35,506 bases of DNA from NCBI RefSeq assembly GCF_938045205.1, contig NZ_CALIMY010000147.1, forward strand, positions 1 to 35,506, given 5' to 3'. This DNA comes from an uncultured Campylobacter sp. Its GTDB lineage: Bacteria; Campylobacterota; Campylobacteria; Campylobacterales; Campylobacteraceae. Positions 1-9,364 of this stretch are shown here, in pieces. The position numbers and the translations under genes are program-made. Positions within the stretch are counted from its first letter, which is position 1. Every line of letters begins with the position of its first letter. The notes beneath the pieces were generated by a model. That model was not told where the DNA came from, ran no database searches, and worked only from the letters and a program-made list of their open reading frames with translations.

Positions 1-31
1 CAGCAAATACGGGCAGCGGCATATCGCGCAG

Positions 32-454
32 CTAAGCAAAGATTATCGCATTATCCGCCGCGCAAAATTTCACGGCAGGCTTGAAACGGTAAATTTTACG
101 AGCCCCGCGCCCAAGTTCGGAAGCGATAAAATTTAAAAACGCGGCGCGAAACTGCGAAGCGCCCTTTAAATTTACGGGCGGAATTCTATAATCCGCATCC
201 ACGCTAAAATTATAAAGCGTGAGCATCGCCTTTGCGCGAGCGGGCAGAGGAAGGCTGCAAAACGGCTGCGAAGCGATCTCGCGTCCGTCTGCGTCAAAGC
301 CGAAAAGCTCGCCTCGCTGCCAAAAATTTTGCGCCCCGCCGCCTATCTCGTCGCTTACCTCTCGGCTTTTTAGAATGCCGTGCATTTTGCTATCTTTTAC
401 TTCGCGGGTTTCGTCGTTTTTGCGGTATTTTCGCTCGCTCGTTTTCTTGCTCAT
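32..454 (-). CDS. Hypothetical protein, 140 aa
   Basis: I do not recognise this protein. The frame is open for 140 codons and ends in TAG close to the left window edge. The first 25 residues are Lys/Arg/Glu-rich and probably disordered. The remainder has normal composition, with a phrase around residues 80-110 (TLYNFSVDADYRIPPVN) that reads like folded protein. The start is uncertain: the ATG at 454 has only a weak GGA close upstream, and a later in-frame Met (residue 24) has no better ribosome site. It follows the DUF2325 gene on the same strand after 124 bases. Overlapping plus-strand frames are Arg/Ser-rich and look like shadows. No signal peptide or membrane segment is visible. Confidence 0.45.
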   Translation of the reverse strand: MSKKTSERKYRKNDETREVKDSKMHGILKSREVSDEIGGGAQNFWQRGELFGFDADGREIASQPFCSLPLPARAKAMLTLYNFSVDADYRIPPVNLKGASQFRAAFLNFIASELGRGARKIYRFKPAVKFCAADNAIIFA

Positions 455-578
455 ATTCCAGTCTTTTGGCTCGATCTCATCTTTTTAAACTCATCTATAT
501 TTCGCAGCAGAGCGCACCGATATTTATAAAATTTTGCGCCTTTTACAGATGTGCGCTTTGCTGCTAAGCAGCGCCAAA

Positions 579-902
579 TTATTCGTTTTCGATGGCGGAG
601 CAGTTAAATTCTTGATTTAGATTGAAAACCTTGCAATACTCGCAAAACACGCAACTGACGCTTCTTTTAGCGCATACGAGCGGGATTTTGCGCTTTTTGA
701 CTTCGCCTTTGATCTTTTTCATCGTGTTGTGGTTCAAAAAGCTCGTAAGCATAACGACACACTCGGTATCTTGCGGGATCGGCTTACGATTTACGCGATT
801 TTCGTTTCGTGCATCCCAGTGCTCGATGTTACTCGCGCCAAGGTCTTTTAAAACCGCCTTAATGGGCGTAATTTCATCTGCTCCTATAACTAAAACGTTC
901 AT
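579..902 (-). CDS. DUF2325 domain-containing protein
   Basis: A 107-residue protein matching the DUF2325 family: N-terminal MNVLVIGADEITPIKAVL, a middle segment VVMLTSFLNHNTMKKIK, then a basic stretch and Cys-containing IPLVCAKRSVSCVFCEYC. Family members are small cytoplasmic proteins of unknown biochemical role with a Rossmann-like N-terminus. The C-terminal CxxCxxC-like cluster (residues about 84-90) could bind metal; that is inference. The start ATG at 902 is supported by AAGGGG a few bases upstream and by a TATAAT box about 30 bases upstream. Its own promoter suggests it is transcribed apart from the racemase gene to its right. Confidence 0.8.
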   Translation of the reverse strand: MNVLVIGADEITPIKAVLKDLGASNIEHWDARNENRVNRKPIPQDTECVVMLTSFLNHNTMKKIKGEVKKRKIPLVCAKRSVSCVFCEYCKVFNLNQEFNCSAIENE

Positions 903-931
903 TTCATCCCCTTTTATGATTGATAGTTGTT

Positions 932-937
932 ATTATA
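932..937 (-). promoter_or_regulatory. Promoter -10 box for the DUF2325 gene
   Basis: On the minus strand this reads TATAAT, about 30 bases before the ATG at 902, with a T-rich stretch but no clear -35 box upstream. This is the usual look of Campylobacter sigma-70 promoters. Confidence 0.55.
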
Positions 938-1020
938 ACAGAGAAAGATTAAATTTAACTGATAATGTATATAAAAATTTGAAATTATAAGCCGGAATTT
1001 TACCGGCTCATATTTGATAT

Positions 1021-1713
1021 TTACTCGCTTAAAGCTAGACTTACTGCCGCATCGATGTGGATCTGCGTAGTATCAAATAGCCACGCGGCGGTATCTGCTT
1101 GCGATACGAGCAGCCCGATCTCCGTACAGCCCAGTATCACGCCCTGCGCGCCGCGAGCTCTAAGTCCTTCTATAATCCGTAAAAATTTCTCTTTGGAGTG
1201 CGGTAAGATTTTACCAAAGCAAAGCTCATCAAAAATTACTTCGTTTACCGCTTCCATTTCGTCCGCGTTCGGTACGAGCACCTCTACGCCACCATCTATC
1301 AAGCGCTGTTTGTAAAAATCCTGCGTCATCGTGTAGATCGTGCCGAGCAGCCCTACTTTTTGCACGCCACGTTTTCGCAACTCATTTAGCGTAGCGTCCG
1401 CGATATGCACGAAAGGCACGGAGATAGCGGCATTTATCGCCTCGTAGCACTTATGCATCGTGTTAGTGCAAAGAAAAATATAATCCGCTCCGCCGCTTTG
1501 CAAAACCCGCGCGTGACGAGCTAAAATTTCACCTGCCCTGTCCCACTCATTATCTCTTTGACACCGCTCGATCTCGTCGAAATTTAAGCTACTTAGCAGG
1601 ATTTCGCCGCTACTTAGCCCGCCTAGACGCTCGTTAATTTTGCGATTGATCCCATCATAATAGGTAATCGTAGATTCGTAACTCATGCCGCCGATTAGCC
1701 CGATTTTTTTCAT
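1021..1713 (-). CDS. Aspartate/glutamate racemase family protein
   Basis: A 230-residue PLP-independent amino acid racemase of the Asp/Glu/hydantoin racemase superfamily. The N-terminal MKKIGLIGGMSYEST is the family's substrate-binding loop. The two catalytic cysteines sit in FLCTNTMHK (about residue 82) and GVILGCTEIGLL (about residue 196). Length is normal. The expected reaction is racemisation of aspartate or a related amino acid in the cytoplasm; specificity cannot be read from sequence and a broad-specificity (RacX/YgeA-like) role is equally possible. The ATG at 1713 has AAGGA about ten bases upstream. It lies downstream of nifJ, separated by a hairpin, so it may be read through from nifJ or transcribed separately. 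Confidence 0.88.
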   Translation of the reverse strand: MKKIGLIGGMSYESTITYYDGINRKINERLGGLSSGEILLSSLNFDEIERCQRDNEWDRAGEILARHARVLQSGGADYIFLCTNTMHKCYEAINAAISVPFVHIADATLNELRKRGVQKVGLLGTIYTMTQDFYKQRLIDGGVEVLVPNADEMEAVNEVIFDELCFGKILPHSKEKFLRIIEGLRARGAQGVILGCTEIGLLVSQADTAAWLFDTTQIHIDAAVSLALSE

Positions 1714-1738
1714 GGATTTTCCTTTTGGAATTTAACGA

Positions 1739-1772
1739 AATTCCTGGGTCACAAATTCTGCGACCCGGAATT
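1739..1772 (-). terminator. Hairpin between nifJ and the racemase gene
   Basis: An inverted repeat with arms AATTCC-T-GGGTC and GACCC-GGAATT (11 pairs, one bulged T) and an 11-base loop lies 20 bases past the nifJ stop. No clean T-run follows on the minus strand, so it may be a weak terminator, an attenuator or an RNA-stabilising stem. Confidence 0.5.
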
Positions 1773-1792
1773 CTAAAAACTAACTACAAAGC

Positions 1793-4700
1793 TTAAGCAT
1801 TCTCGCTCGCGACGCCCGCAGAGATAACCTCATCGCCGAAATCGGCATTTGCAAGCCGCTTGAGCTGGCGATAGCGCCTCATCGCGTCGGCTTTGTTTGC
1901 TTCATAAAGCTTACCCGCGTGCTCCGGATCGATCTTTTTAAGCGCGTTGTAGCGCACTTCGTTTAGCAAAAATTCCTCATAAAGGCTCCAGTCCGGCTCT
2001 TTGGATGAAATTTTAAGCGGATTTTTGCCCTCCGCCGCAAGCTGCGGATCGAAGGTGTAGGTCGGCCAATAGCCGCATTTGCTCGCAAGTTCGGCTTGAT
2101 CGCCCGAGCTGCCCATGCCGCCTTTGATACCGTGCGCGATACACGGCGAATACGCTATGATGAGGCTAGGTCCCGGGTAAGCCTCTGCCGCCATGATCGC
2201 CTTTAGCGTCGCGGCTTGGTTTGCATTGGAATTTACCTGCGCGACGAAGATGTTGCCGTAGGTCATCGCGATTTGACCTAGGTCTTTTTTCTGAACGCGC
2301 TTGCCGCCTGCCGTAAACTGCGCGATCGAGCCGCGGCGGCTAGCTTTGGAGCTCTGCCCACCGGTATTTGAGTAAACCTCCGTATCCAGCACCAGCACGT
2401 TTACGTCCTCGCCGGTAGCCAGCACGTGATCGAGCCCGCCGTAGCCGATGTCGTAGGCCCATCCGTCGCCGCCGATGATCCACTGCGATTTTTTGTTTAG
2501 ATATTGCTTCAGCTCTAAAATTTCACAAACCCCGGGCGCGTCCAAATTTTGTTCTAGCAGCGGCACCAGCCTATCTCTGATCTGAGCGGATTTTAGCGTA
2601 TCGTTTCTGTTTTCGATCCAGTCGTGATAAAGCGCCTTTAGCGCGTTTGGCACGCTTGAGAGCGAACCCAGCATTAGATCCTCGATCTTATGGCGCAGCG
2701 TCTCGCTTGCGATCTTCATTCCCAGCCCGAACTCGGCGTTGTCCTCAAAAAGCGAGTTCGCCCACGCGACGCCGCGGCCGTTCTCGTCCTTGCGGTACGG
2801 CATCGAAGGCGCCGATCCGCCGTAGATCGAGCTACAGCCCGTGGCGTTGGCTACGATCATATGATCGCCGAAAAGTCGCGTTATCAGCGTGATATACGGC
2901 GTCTCGCCGCATCCCGGACATGCGCCGTGAAATTCAAAATACGGGCGGGCAAAGCCCACGCCCTTGACGCTTGATCTGTCCATCAAATCGTCTTTGTATC
3001 TTACATACTCGAATAAAAAGTCTGCGCTTTCTTGCTCGCCCTTAGCGAGTTCTTCTTCAAGCGGCACCATAACGAGCGATTTTTCCTTGCTCGGGCAGTT
3101 TTCGGCGCAAAGCGCGCAGCCCGTACAATCTAGCGGGCTTACTTGGATCTTATATTTTAGCCCCTTCAGCTCCTTGCCCTTGGCTTCTAGCAGATGCTCT
3201 CTTAAATTTAAAGGAGCGGCGGCCTCGTCTTTTTCGTCTAGTAAAAACGCTCTGATTACGGCGTGCGGGCAGACGAAGGCGCACTGGTTGCACTGGATGC
3301 AGTTTTGCTCGATCCATTTAGGCACCGTGACGCCCACGCCGCGCTTTTCAAATCGCGTCGTGCCCGCGTCAAACCCGCCGTCCTCGTGCCCTAAAAACGC
3401 CGAGACCGGCAAGCTATCGCCGCGCGCTGCGTTCATCGGCTTTACGATCTTTTCGATAAATTCGTCGCCTTTGTATTTATCGTTCGTATCCGCCGCGTCG
3501 TCCTTTAAATTTACCCATGCAGGATCGATCGCTACCTGCACCAAGGCGTCCGCTCCCCTATCTATCGCGTCGCAGTTCATCGCCACGACCGCTTCGCCCT
3601 TTTTGGCGTAGGTTTTCTTGGCGTATTCTTTCATATAGCTCTGCGCCTGCTCGAACGGAATGATGCCGCTGAGCTTGAAAAACGCCGATTGCATGATCGT
3701 ATTGGTGCGGCCTCCGAGCCCTATATCGCGTGCTAGTTTGGTGGCGTTTAGAATGTAAAATTTTACCCGTCTGGCAGCTAGAATTTTTTTGACCTTGTTC
3801 GGAAGCTTTGCCGCTGTTTGCTCGGCACCCCAAATGGAATTTAAAAGAAAGATGCCGCCTTCGCGGATGCCCCCGATGACGTCGTAGATGTCCAGATACG
3901 CAGCGACCGAGCAGGCGACGAAATGCGGATTTGAGACGAGATAGGTCGAGCGGATCGGTCTTTTGCCGAAGCGTAGGTGCGAGCGCGTGTAGCCGCCCGA
4001 TTTCTTGCTGTCGTAGGCGAAATACGCCTGCGCGTAAAGATCGGTTTTATCGCCGATGATTTTGACGGAATTTTTATTCGCGCCCACGGTGCCGTCCGCG
4101 CCGAGGCCGTAAAATAAGCACTCGGTCTCATCCTCGTAGCCGAGTGAAATTTTATCTCCCACGGGAAGGGATAGATGAGTCACGTCGTCGTCGATGCCGA
4201 TCGTAAAGCCGTTTTTAGGCTCATCCGCCTTTAAATTTTCATACACGGCGATTAGCTGTGCAGGGTCGACGTCCTTAGAGCTTAGCCCATACCTGCCGCC
4301 CACGATGAGTGGGGCGTCCGCGCGCCCGTAAAATGCGGCCTTTATATCCAGATACAGCGGCTCGCCGAGGCTGCCGGGCTCCTTCGTGCGGTCTAGCACG
4401 GCGATTTTGCGCACGCTTTTAGGCATCGCGGCGAAGAGATATTTGAGGCTGAAAGGCCTGTAGAGATGCACTTTTAGCACGCCTACCTTCTCGCCCTTCG
4501 CGTTTAGATGATCGACCACCTCCTCAAGGGCTTGATTGACCGAGCCCATCGCGACGATCACCCGCTGCGGCTCGCTTGCGCCGTAATAGACGAAAGGCGC
4601 GTACGATCGCCCCGTGATCTTTGAAATTTCGCTCATATACTCCGCGACGATGTCCGGAAGCGCGTCGTAAAATTTATTGACTAGCTCGCGCGTCTGAAAA

Positions 4701-5374
4701 TACACGTCGTCGTTTTGCGCCGTGCCGCGAGTTTTAGGATGCTCGGAGTTTAGCGCGTCAGCTCTAAATTTACGCACGGCCTCGCGATCGAGCAGGCGAT
4801 CAAACTCGGCATAGTCCATCACCTCGATCTTTTGAATTTCATGGCTGGTGCGAAATCCGTCGAAAAAGTGCAAAAACGGCACTCGCCCCTTAATCGCCGC
4901 AAGATGCGCGATACCGCCCAGATCCATCACCTCCTGCACGCTGTCGCTTGCAAGCATCGCAAAGCCGCTTTGGCGACAGGCATAGACGTCTTGATGATCG
5001 CCGAAAATGGAGAGCGCCTGCGCCGCAAGCGCGCGCGCCGCGACGTGAATGACGCCCGGAAGCATCTGACCTGCGATCTTATACATATTTGGAATTTTTA
5101 GCAAAAGCCCCTGCGATGCGGTGTACGTCGTCGTAAGCGCGCCCGCTTGGAGTGAGCCGTGCACAGTGCCCGCCGCGCCGCCCTCGCTTTGCATCTCGAC
5201 CACCTTGACGGGCATGCCGAAGAGGTTTTTCTTGCCCTGCGACGCCCAAATATCGGTATAGTCCGCCATCGGCGAGCTAGGCGTGATCGGATAGATGCCC
5301 GCAACCTCGGTGAAGGCGTATGAGACGTAAGCCGCGGCCTCGTTTCCGTCCATCGTTTTCATAACTTTTGCCAT
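1793..5374 (-). CDS. nifJ: Pyruvate:ferredoxin (flavodoxin) oxidoreductase
   Basis: Single-chain, homodimer-type PFOR of 1193 residues that oxidatively decarboxylates pyruvate to acetyl-CoA and reduces ferredoxin or flavodoxin. The N-terminus carries the pyruvate-binding segment GIYPITPSSPMADY. A two-cluster ferredoxin domain has CIQCNQCAFVCP (about residue 690) and CTGCALCAENCP (about 750). The proximal cluster and TPP domain start at GACPGCGETPYI (about 820), with ATGCSSIYGG and the TPP motif GDGWAYDIGYGG (about 970) followed by DTEVYSNTGGQSSK. All expected cluster cysteines are visible. I start at the ATG at 5374 rather than the in-frame ATG 24 bases upstream because AAGGA stands seven bases before it and MAKVMKTMDGNEAA is the family N-terminus. 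In microaerophilic campylobacters this is the central pyruvate-oxidising enzyme. Confidence 0.97.
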   Translation of the reverse strand: MAKVMKTMDGNEAAAYVSYAFTEVAGIYPITPSSPMADYTDIWASQGKKNLFGMPVKVVEMQSEGGAAGTVHGSLQAGALTTTYTASQGLLLKIPNMYKIAGQMLPGVIHVAARALAAQALSIFGDHQDVYACRQSGFAMLASDSVQEVMDLGGIAHLAAIKGRVPFLHFFDGFRTSHEIQKIEVMDYAEFDRLLDREAVRKFRADALNSEHPKTRGTAQNDDVYFQTRELVNKFYDALPDIVAEYMSEISKITGRSYAPFVYYGASEPQRVIVAMGSVNQALEEVVDHLNAKGEKVGVLKVHLYRPFSLKYLFAAMPKSVRKIAVLDRTKEPGSLGEPLYLDIKAAFYGRADAPLIVGGRYGLSSKDVDPAQLIAVYENLKADEPKNGFTIGIDDDVTHLSLPVGDKISLGYEDETECLFYGLGADGTVGANKNSVKIIGDKTDLYAQAYFAYDSKKSGGYTRSHLRFGKRPIRSTYLVSNPHFVACSVAAYLDIYDVIGGIREGGIFLLNSIWGAEQTAAKLPNKVKKILAARRVKFYILNATKLARDIGLGGRTNTIMQSAFFKLSGIIPFEQAQSYMKEYAKKTYAKKGEAVVAMNCDAIDRGADALVQVAIDPAWVNLKDDAADTNDKYKGDEFIEKIVKPMNAARGDSLPVSAFLGHEDGGFDAGTTRFEKRGVGVTVPKWIEQNCIQCNQCAFVCPHAVIRAFLLDEKDEAAAPLNLREHLLEAKGKELKGLKYKIQVSPLDCTGCALCAENCPSKEKSLVMVPLEEELAKGEQESADFLFEYVRYKDDLMDRSSVKGVGFARPYFEFHGACPGCGETPYITLITRLFGDHMIVANATGCSSIYGGSAPSMPYRKDENGRGVAWANSLFEDNAEFGLGMKIASETLRHKIEDLMLGSLSSVPNALKALYHDWIENRNDTLKSAQIRDRLVPLLEQNLDAPGVCEILELKQYLNKKSQWIIGGDGWAYDIGYGGLDHVLATGEDVNVLVLDTEVYSNTGGQSSKASRRGSIAQFTAGGKRVQKKDLGQIAMTYGNIFVAQVNSNANQAATLKAIMAAEAYPGPSLIIAYSPCIAHGIKGGMGSSGDQAELASKCGYWPTYTFDPQLAAEGKNPLKISSKEPDWSLYEEFLLNEVRYNALKKIDPEHAGKLYEANKADAMRRYRQLKRLANADFGDEVISAGVASENA

Positions 5375-5407
5375 TTTTAGTTCCTTTGGAATTATCAAAT
5401 TTCACTA

Positions 5408-5413
5408 ATTTTA
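5408..5413 (-). promoter_or_regulatory. Possible -10 box for nifJ
   Basis: Minus strand reads TAAAAT about 34 bases before the nifJ ATG, preceded by an A/T-rich tract. No -35 is evident and other AT-rich hexamers nearby could serve instead. Confidence 0.3.
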
Positions 5414-6160
5414 CATATTTATTGCTTAAAAATTTAAATGCTTCGCAAACCGAATAAAATTCTAAAGCTTTATCACAGCAGGCGGGCTACAAGCGCGATC
5501 TGCTGGCAGTTTTAGACGAGCATTGCGGACGATTTGAGACGGGCTCTTTCGCCGCTTTGAAAATAATTTTTTGCATACTTTAAGCGCGGATCGCGAGCAG
5601 CGGTAGAGATTAAATGCAAATTTAGCCGTCTGGCTTGAAATTCTAACCTAAATATCAAATGACGGGAATGCGCGAAAATTAAGAAATTTAAAAATGCACT
5701 TGCCACAAGATAAAAAGACCTCATATCGCAACAAGACTGGATAATAAATTTAGCCACTACAAAACCTCAACCGCTATACGCATCCAAACTCGACGTAGCG
5801 AATTTTTATTTATGGCTTGCGACATCGCGGTATATAAAATTTCAGCGCATTCCGCCAAATACAAGGAATTTTACTGCCTCCTGCCGAGCGCAGCGCAAAT
5901 TTCATTTTAAATTTTCATCGATTGATCGCTACGTGAATTTTACTCCATGCGACTTTGCGTTTTGAGCGTAAATTCTATTTCCGCAAGCTGCGCGGAGGAT
6001 AAATTTAGCTATAATCCTCCGCTTAGATTTAGCACGAAACGCGGCACGTATATACGGCGCGGAATTTTAAAATTTTAAAATTCCGAGCAGAACTCGAAAA
6101 GCTAAAAACCGCTAAATGCGCTAAACTTAAAGCCAAATTTAAAAGCCCAAAGGAAAACCG
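5414..6160. other. Non-coding stretch between nifJ and the MFS gene
   Basis: About 750 bases between divergently transcribed genes. No convincing gene is seen. An 81-codon minus-strand frame (5512-5757) has no ribosome site and atypical composition. The DNA is a patchwork of AAATTT-type words and GC-rich pieces and holds one long perfect palindrome at 6060-6085. It must also contain the promoter of the plus-strand MFS gene, which I cannot place confidently. Confidence 0.6.
6060..6085. repeat. 26-base perfect palindrome of AAAATTTT words
   Basis: The left half is CGGAATTTTAAAA and the right half is its exact reverse complement, with no spacer. It lies 75 bases before the MFS start codon. It could be a cruciform-prone site, a protein-binding site or a transcript hairpin. 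Confidence 0.7.
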
Positions 6161-7324
6161 ATGAACGTCCATAAAATCGCTTATACGAGAGTTGTCGCGT
6201 TAGCGTTTGCCGCCTTTATTTTTAACACGACGGAATTTATCCCCGTGGCCCTGCTAAGCGACATCGCGGCGGATTTTAAGATGGATGTTACGAGTACGGG
6301 CCTAATCATCACGATCTACGCGTGGGCGGTGAGTATCCTTTCGCTACCGTTGATGCTGCTTACTTCAAAGCTTGAGCGCAAGAGATTGCTTTTGCGGCTT
6401 TTTGTGCTGTTTACGCTAAGCCACGTCCTGGCGGCCATTGCGTGGAATTTTGCCGTTTTGGTAATCGCGCGACTCGGTATCGCAATTTCGCACGCGATCT
6501 TTTGGTCGATCACTTCATCGCTCGTCGTGCGCGTAGCGCCGATAAATAAAGGCTCTCAGGCCATCGGCATGCTGGCTTTGGGCACCTCGCTTGCGATGGT
6601 TTTGGGGCTTCCTTTGGGACGCGTGGTAGGCGAGCTTTTCGGCTGGAGGATTACGTTTTTTGCAATCGGCGCGCTTGCGGCGGCGGAGGCGCTGTTTCTT
6701 TGGAAAATTTTACCGTTTTTACCGAGTCGCCGCGCGGGCTCTCTTGCGAGCTTGCCGATGCTTGCAAGGCGCCCGATGCTGCTTGCTTTGTATCTGCTGA
6801 CGTTTTTGATCGTAGGCGCGCATTTTACGACCTACAGCTATGTCGAGCCCTTCGTGGCGAAATTTAATCCCGCGGGCGATCACTTCGTAACCTACGTCCT
6901 GCTTGCATTCGGTGCTTCGGGAATCGCCGCAAGCGCGCTTTTTTCAAAGCTTTACCGCTCATTTGCGAACGCCTTTTTGATCTGCTCGATCCTCTTTATC
7001 CTAGCCTCGGCGCTAACGCTAAAGGTTTTTGTCGCAAATGACGTAGCGCTGCTGCTTGTAGCTTTCGTCTGGGGGATAGGTATTTCCGGCTTTGGACTCT
7101 GCTTGCAGATTAGGGTTTTGGCGCTAGCTCCCGACGCTACTGACGTCGCGATATCGATCTATTCGGCTATCTACAACGTAGGCATCGGCGGCGGAGCGCT
7201 TTTGGGGCATCAAATCGCAACGAGATTCGGGCTTGAGCACATAGGCGAGGCGGGCGCGATACTGGGCGCGCTGGGGCTTGCAAGCTACCTCTATGCAAGC
7301 GTGAAATTCGCGGAGAAAAAATAG
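6161..7324 (+). CDS. sotB: SotB-like MFS sugar/drug efflux transporter
   Basis: A 387-residue major facilitator with about 12 hydrophobic segments. It resembles E. coli SotB along its length: AAFIFNTTEFIPVALLSDIA near the N-terminus, ISHAIFWSITSSLVVRVAP (about residues 110-127), LAMVLGLPLGRVVGELFGWR (about 145-165) and RVLALAPDATDVAISIYS near the end. SotB exports arabinose-type sugars and IPTG by proton antiport; the physiological substrate here is unknown. The ATG has AAGGA seven bases upstream. It is monocistronic on the plus strand, and its 3' end faces the KAP gene. Confidence 0.92.
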   Translation: MNVHKIAYTRVVALAFAAFIFNTTEFIPVALLSDIAADFKMDVTSTGLIITIYAWAVSILSLPLMLLTSKLERKRLLLRLFVLFTLSHVLAAIAWNFAVLVIARLGIAISHAIFWSITSSLVVRVAPINKGSQAIGMLALGTSLAMVLGLPLGRVVGELFGWRITFFAIGALAAAEALFLWKILPFLPSRRAGSLASLPMLARRPMLLALYLLTFLIVGAHFTTYSYVEPFVAKFNPAGDHFVTYVLLAFGASGIAASALFSKLYRSFANAFLICSILFILASALTLKVFVANDVALLLVAFVWGIGISGFGLCLQIRVLALAPDATDVAISIYSAIYNVGIGGGALLGHQIATRFGLEHIGEAGAILGALGLASYLYASVKFAEKK

Positions 7325-7441
7325 CGCGCGCAAAAATTAAAGGTAGCCCAAAATAACACAAGAAATTTTACGAGCTATTCATTTCACTTGAAAACCTCGC
7401 TAAATACGGCAAAAGATTGGGGCGAGTTGAAATAAAAATTT

Positions 7442-7466
7442 AAAGGCTTATTCTAAATGAGCCTTT
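7442..7466 (-). terminator. Terminator of the KAP NTPase gene
   Basis: On the minus strand, arms AAAGGCT and AGCCTTT with an 11-base loop overlap the stop codon of the KAP gene and are followed by a T-rich run (AAATTTTTATTT). This fits an intrinsic terminator and may also stop convergent read-through from the MFS gene. Confidence 0.6.
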
Positions 7467-9271
7467 TCCTTCAAATCTTCAAGTATAAATTTCATCTTAA
7501 GTTTTTGATTTTCGTCGCCGTTTTCTGATAAATTTTTAAATACTTTTAAAATTTTATCTTTTAGTTCTTTGTTGTCCGGGAGTCTAGAAATATCTCTTTG
7601 CAAAAATCCTATCGCGCTACGAAGAAATTCCAAATTTTCATAGCAATATTTTTCTAAAATTTCTTCCGTTATTTTTGAGGATAATTCTTTTTGGATTGGA
7701 ATTCTGGTCTTAAAAATATTTTCTATTATCCTCTCTGCAGACGATATCTTATATATTTCATTTTTTGTTATAAGGTTATCGTGTAGCTCCTTAACACGCT
7801 CATCAAAATTTATCATCTCGTCTAAAATATCGTTATATAAATTTTGATTTTGGTAGTTTTCGAAAATATCCGTTATATAATCCAGTAAAACTTTAGTCGC
7901 AAATTCATGGTATTTTTGCTTATTTTCTTCATCAAATTTTTCCAGTGTTTCTATGTATAAAATAAAAGGACTAACCCCGACTATATCTATTATATTCTCT
8001 TTATTTGTTTCTAGACGAGTAAAGAGATTGCCTACAAAAATGCCGTTATCATACTGTAAATTTAATGTGCCGTTTAAGTATTCCTCTAAAATTTCTTTTC
8101 TAATTTCTATATACAGCCTACCCTTATGTTTATCGTATTCTTTATTGATGATATTTTCTATAATAATATTAAATTCCTCAATATTTATAATTGATTTTTT
8201 AGTATATGATAGTATGTTTATACCTAGCCAATAGTAATATTCATCATTTGTAAATTTAAATGCATAATATAGGTCGCCAGTGTCTTTTTCATTTTTAAAT
8301 AATTCATACACATCTGTTAAATTGCTACGGTAGTCTAATTTACCAAGAAATCGCTCGATCTCGGCGGAAGAATTCATCGCATTTATGATTGATATTCCTA
8401 GTATATAAGTTATGACGTTGTCTTTTATGGGTTGATATTTTTGCAGCTTGTCTTCTAGATGTTGTTTATAATCATTCAGCGCATTTATCGCTCGCCTCAT
8501 CACTCTAATGTTATTTATGGCGTGCTTTGCGAAATACTGTGATGCCGCATCTCGGTAAACTTCCCCTAGCTCGCTCGATATGGTACTAAAAGATTCCTGC
8601 GGGGTCGGATTATAATAAAATTCGTAGTCCATAATTTTATCTTTGTATTGCGATAAAATTTTTTCTAGTTCTGTTTTATTATCTTTTATTTGACTAGCAT
8701 TTTTGAGCTCTTTATCTTCTAAATTTTTCTTATCTTCTTTTTGGATTTCTTTAGCAGGAGCCGTCATCTTCGAGCGATTTAAAATCATAACTATATGACA
8801 ATTTTGCTGCTCTTTATATTCAGAAATCAGTCCTAAAACATCTTTTAAATTTATCTTATTAGACATTCTTTCAAAGTCATCGAAGCAGATTATTGCATCT
8901 TTGTACTTATCTGTATACAGGGAGTCCAGCATAATTAAACTAAATTCTGCAATTTTATTATCAGTCAATCTTTTTGTAAAGAAACTGAAAATACCTGTAA
9001 GATTAAATTTTTTACTTTTTTCTAATATCTTTGATACGACTTTATTATTTCTATAAAATTTTAAATTTATCTCTTGCTTAATTTCCTGGATGCTTTCCTT
9101 ACCAAACAAAGAGACATAAACAGAATTTTTATCGAAATTTTTGGCAGAAAAATTTTTCCAAAAAGTTGTTTTTCCTACGCCCCATTCACCGTCTAAAACG
9201 ACGCAGACTGCATTGTCTCGCTGCAATATTTCCGTTAATCTTTTTTCGATATTTTCTTTGGCGGTACCCAT
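7448..9271 (-). CDS. KAP-family P-loop NTPase, AT-rich, probably acquired
   Basis: A 607-residue protein opening with a KAP-type P-loop domain. Walker A is GEWGVGKTT (residues 28-36), Walker B is DAIICFDDFER (125-135) and a sensor-like HIVMILNRSK follows (159-168). The rest is Lys/Glu/Asn-rich and mostly helical with no recognisable catalytic domain. Unlike the classic KAP proteins it shows no transmembrane pair inserted in the P-loop domain. KAP NTPases are sporadic in bacteria, often on mobile DNA, and several large P-loop NTPases take part in phage defence; a defence role here is inference only. Codon use is visibly AT-biased (many AAA, AAT, ATA codons), unlike all neighbours. The ATG at 9271 has AAGGA five bases upstream. 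It appears to be a single-gene transcription unit. Confidence 0.85.
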   Translation of the reverse strand: MGTAKENIEKRLTEILQRDNAVCVVLDGEWGVGKTTFWKNFSAKNFDKNSVYVSLFGKESIQEIKQEINLKFYRNNKVVSKILEKSKKFNLTGIFSFFTKRLTDNKIAEFSLIMLDSLYTDKYKDAIICFDDFERMSNKINLKDVLGLISEYKEQQNCHIVMILNRSKMTAPAKEIQKEDKKNLEDKELKNASQIKDNKTELEKILSQYKDKIMDYEFYYNPTPQESFSTISSELGEVYRDAASQYFAKHAINNIRVMRRAINALNDYKQHLEDKLQKYQPIKDNVITYILGISIINAMNSSAEIERFLGKLDYRSNLTDVYELFKNEKDTGDLYYAFKFTNDEYYYWLGINILSYTKKSIINIEEFNIIIENIINKEYDKHKGRLYIEIRKEILEEYLNGTLNLQYDNGIFVGNLFTRLETNKENIIDIVGVSPFILYIETLEKFDEENKQKYHEFATKVLLDYITDIFENYQNQNLYNDILDEMINFDERVKELHDNLITKNEIYKISSAERIIENIFKTRIPIQKELSSKITEEILEKYCYENLEFLRSAIGFLQRDISRLPDNKELKDKILKVFKNLSENGDENQKLKMKFILEDLKEKAHLE

Positions 9272-9324
9272 ATTGATCCTTTATCGTTTTAAAATTTTAC
9301 TAGAACTCTCATAAATTTAAAGAC

Positions 9325-9330
9325 TTTATA
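9325..9330 (-). promoter_or_regulatory. Possible -10 box for the KAP gene
   Basis: Minus strand reads TATAAA (context GGTATAAAGT) about 54 bases before the ATG at 9271. The surrounding DNA is A/T-rich; no -35 box is clear. Confidence 0.4.
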
Positions 9331-9364
9331 CCTAAGTGTCTCAAAAATTTAATCCTTACTGCAG

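Noticed and set aside
2964..3611. A 215-codon open frame on the plus strand, antisense to nifJ
   Set aside because: It is Ser/Ala-rich shadow translation of a strongly conserved gene, with no ribosome site or family resemblance.
5512..5757. An 81-codon minus-strand frame between nifJ and the MFS gene
   Set aside because: No ribosome site, atypical composition and no recognisable family.
5374..6160. CRISPR array suspected from repeated AAATTT words
   Set aside because: The words are short, irregularly spaced and lack constant spacers; no cas genes are in the window.
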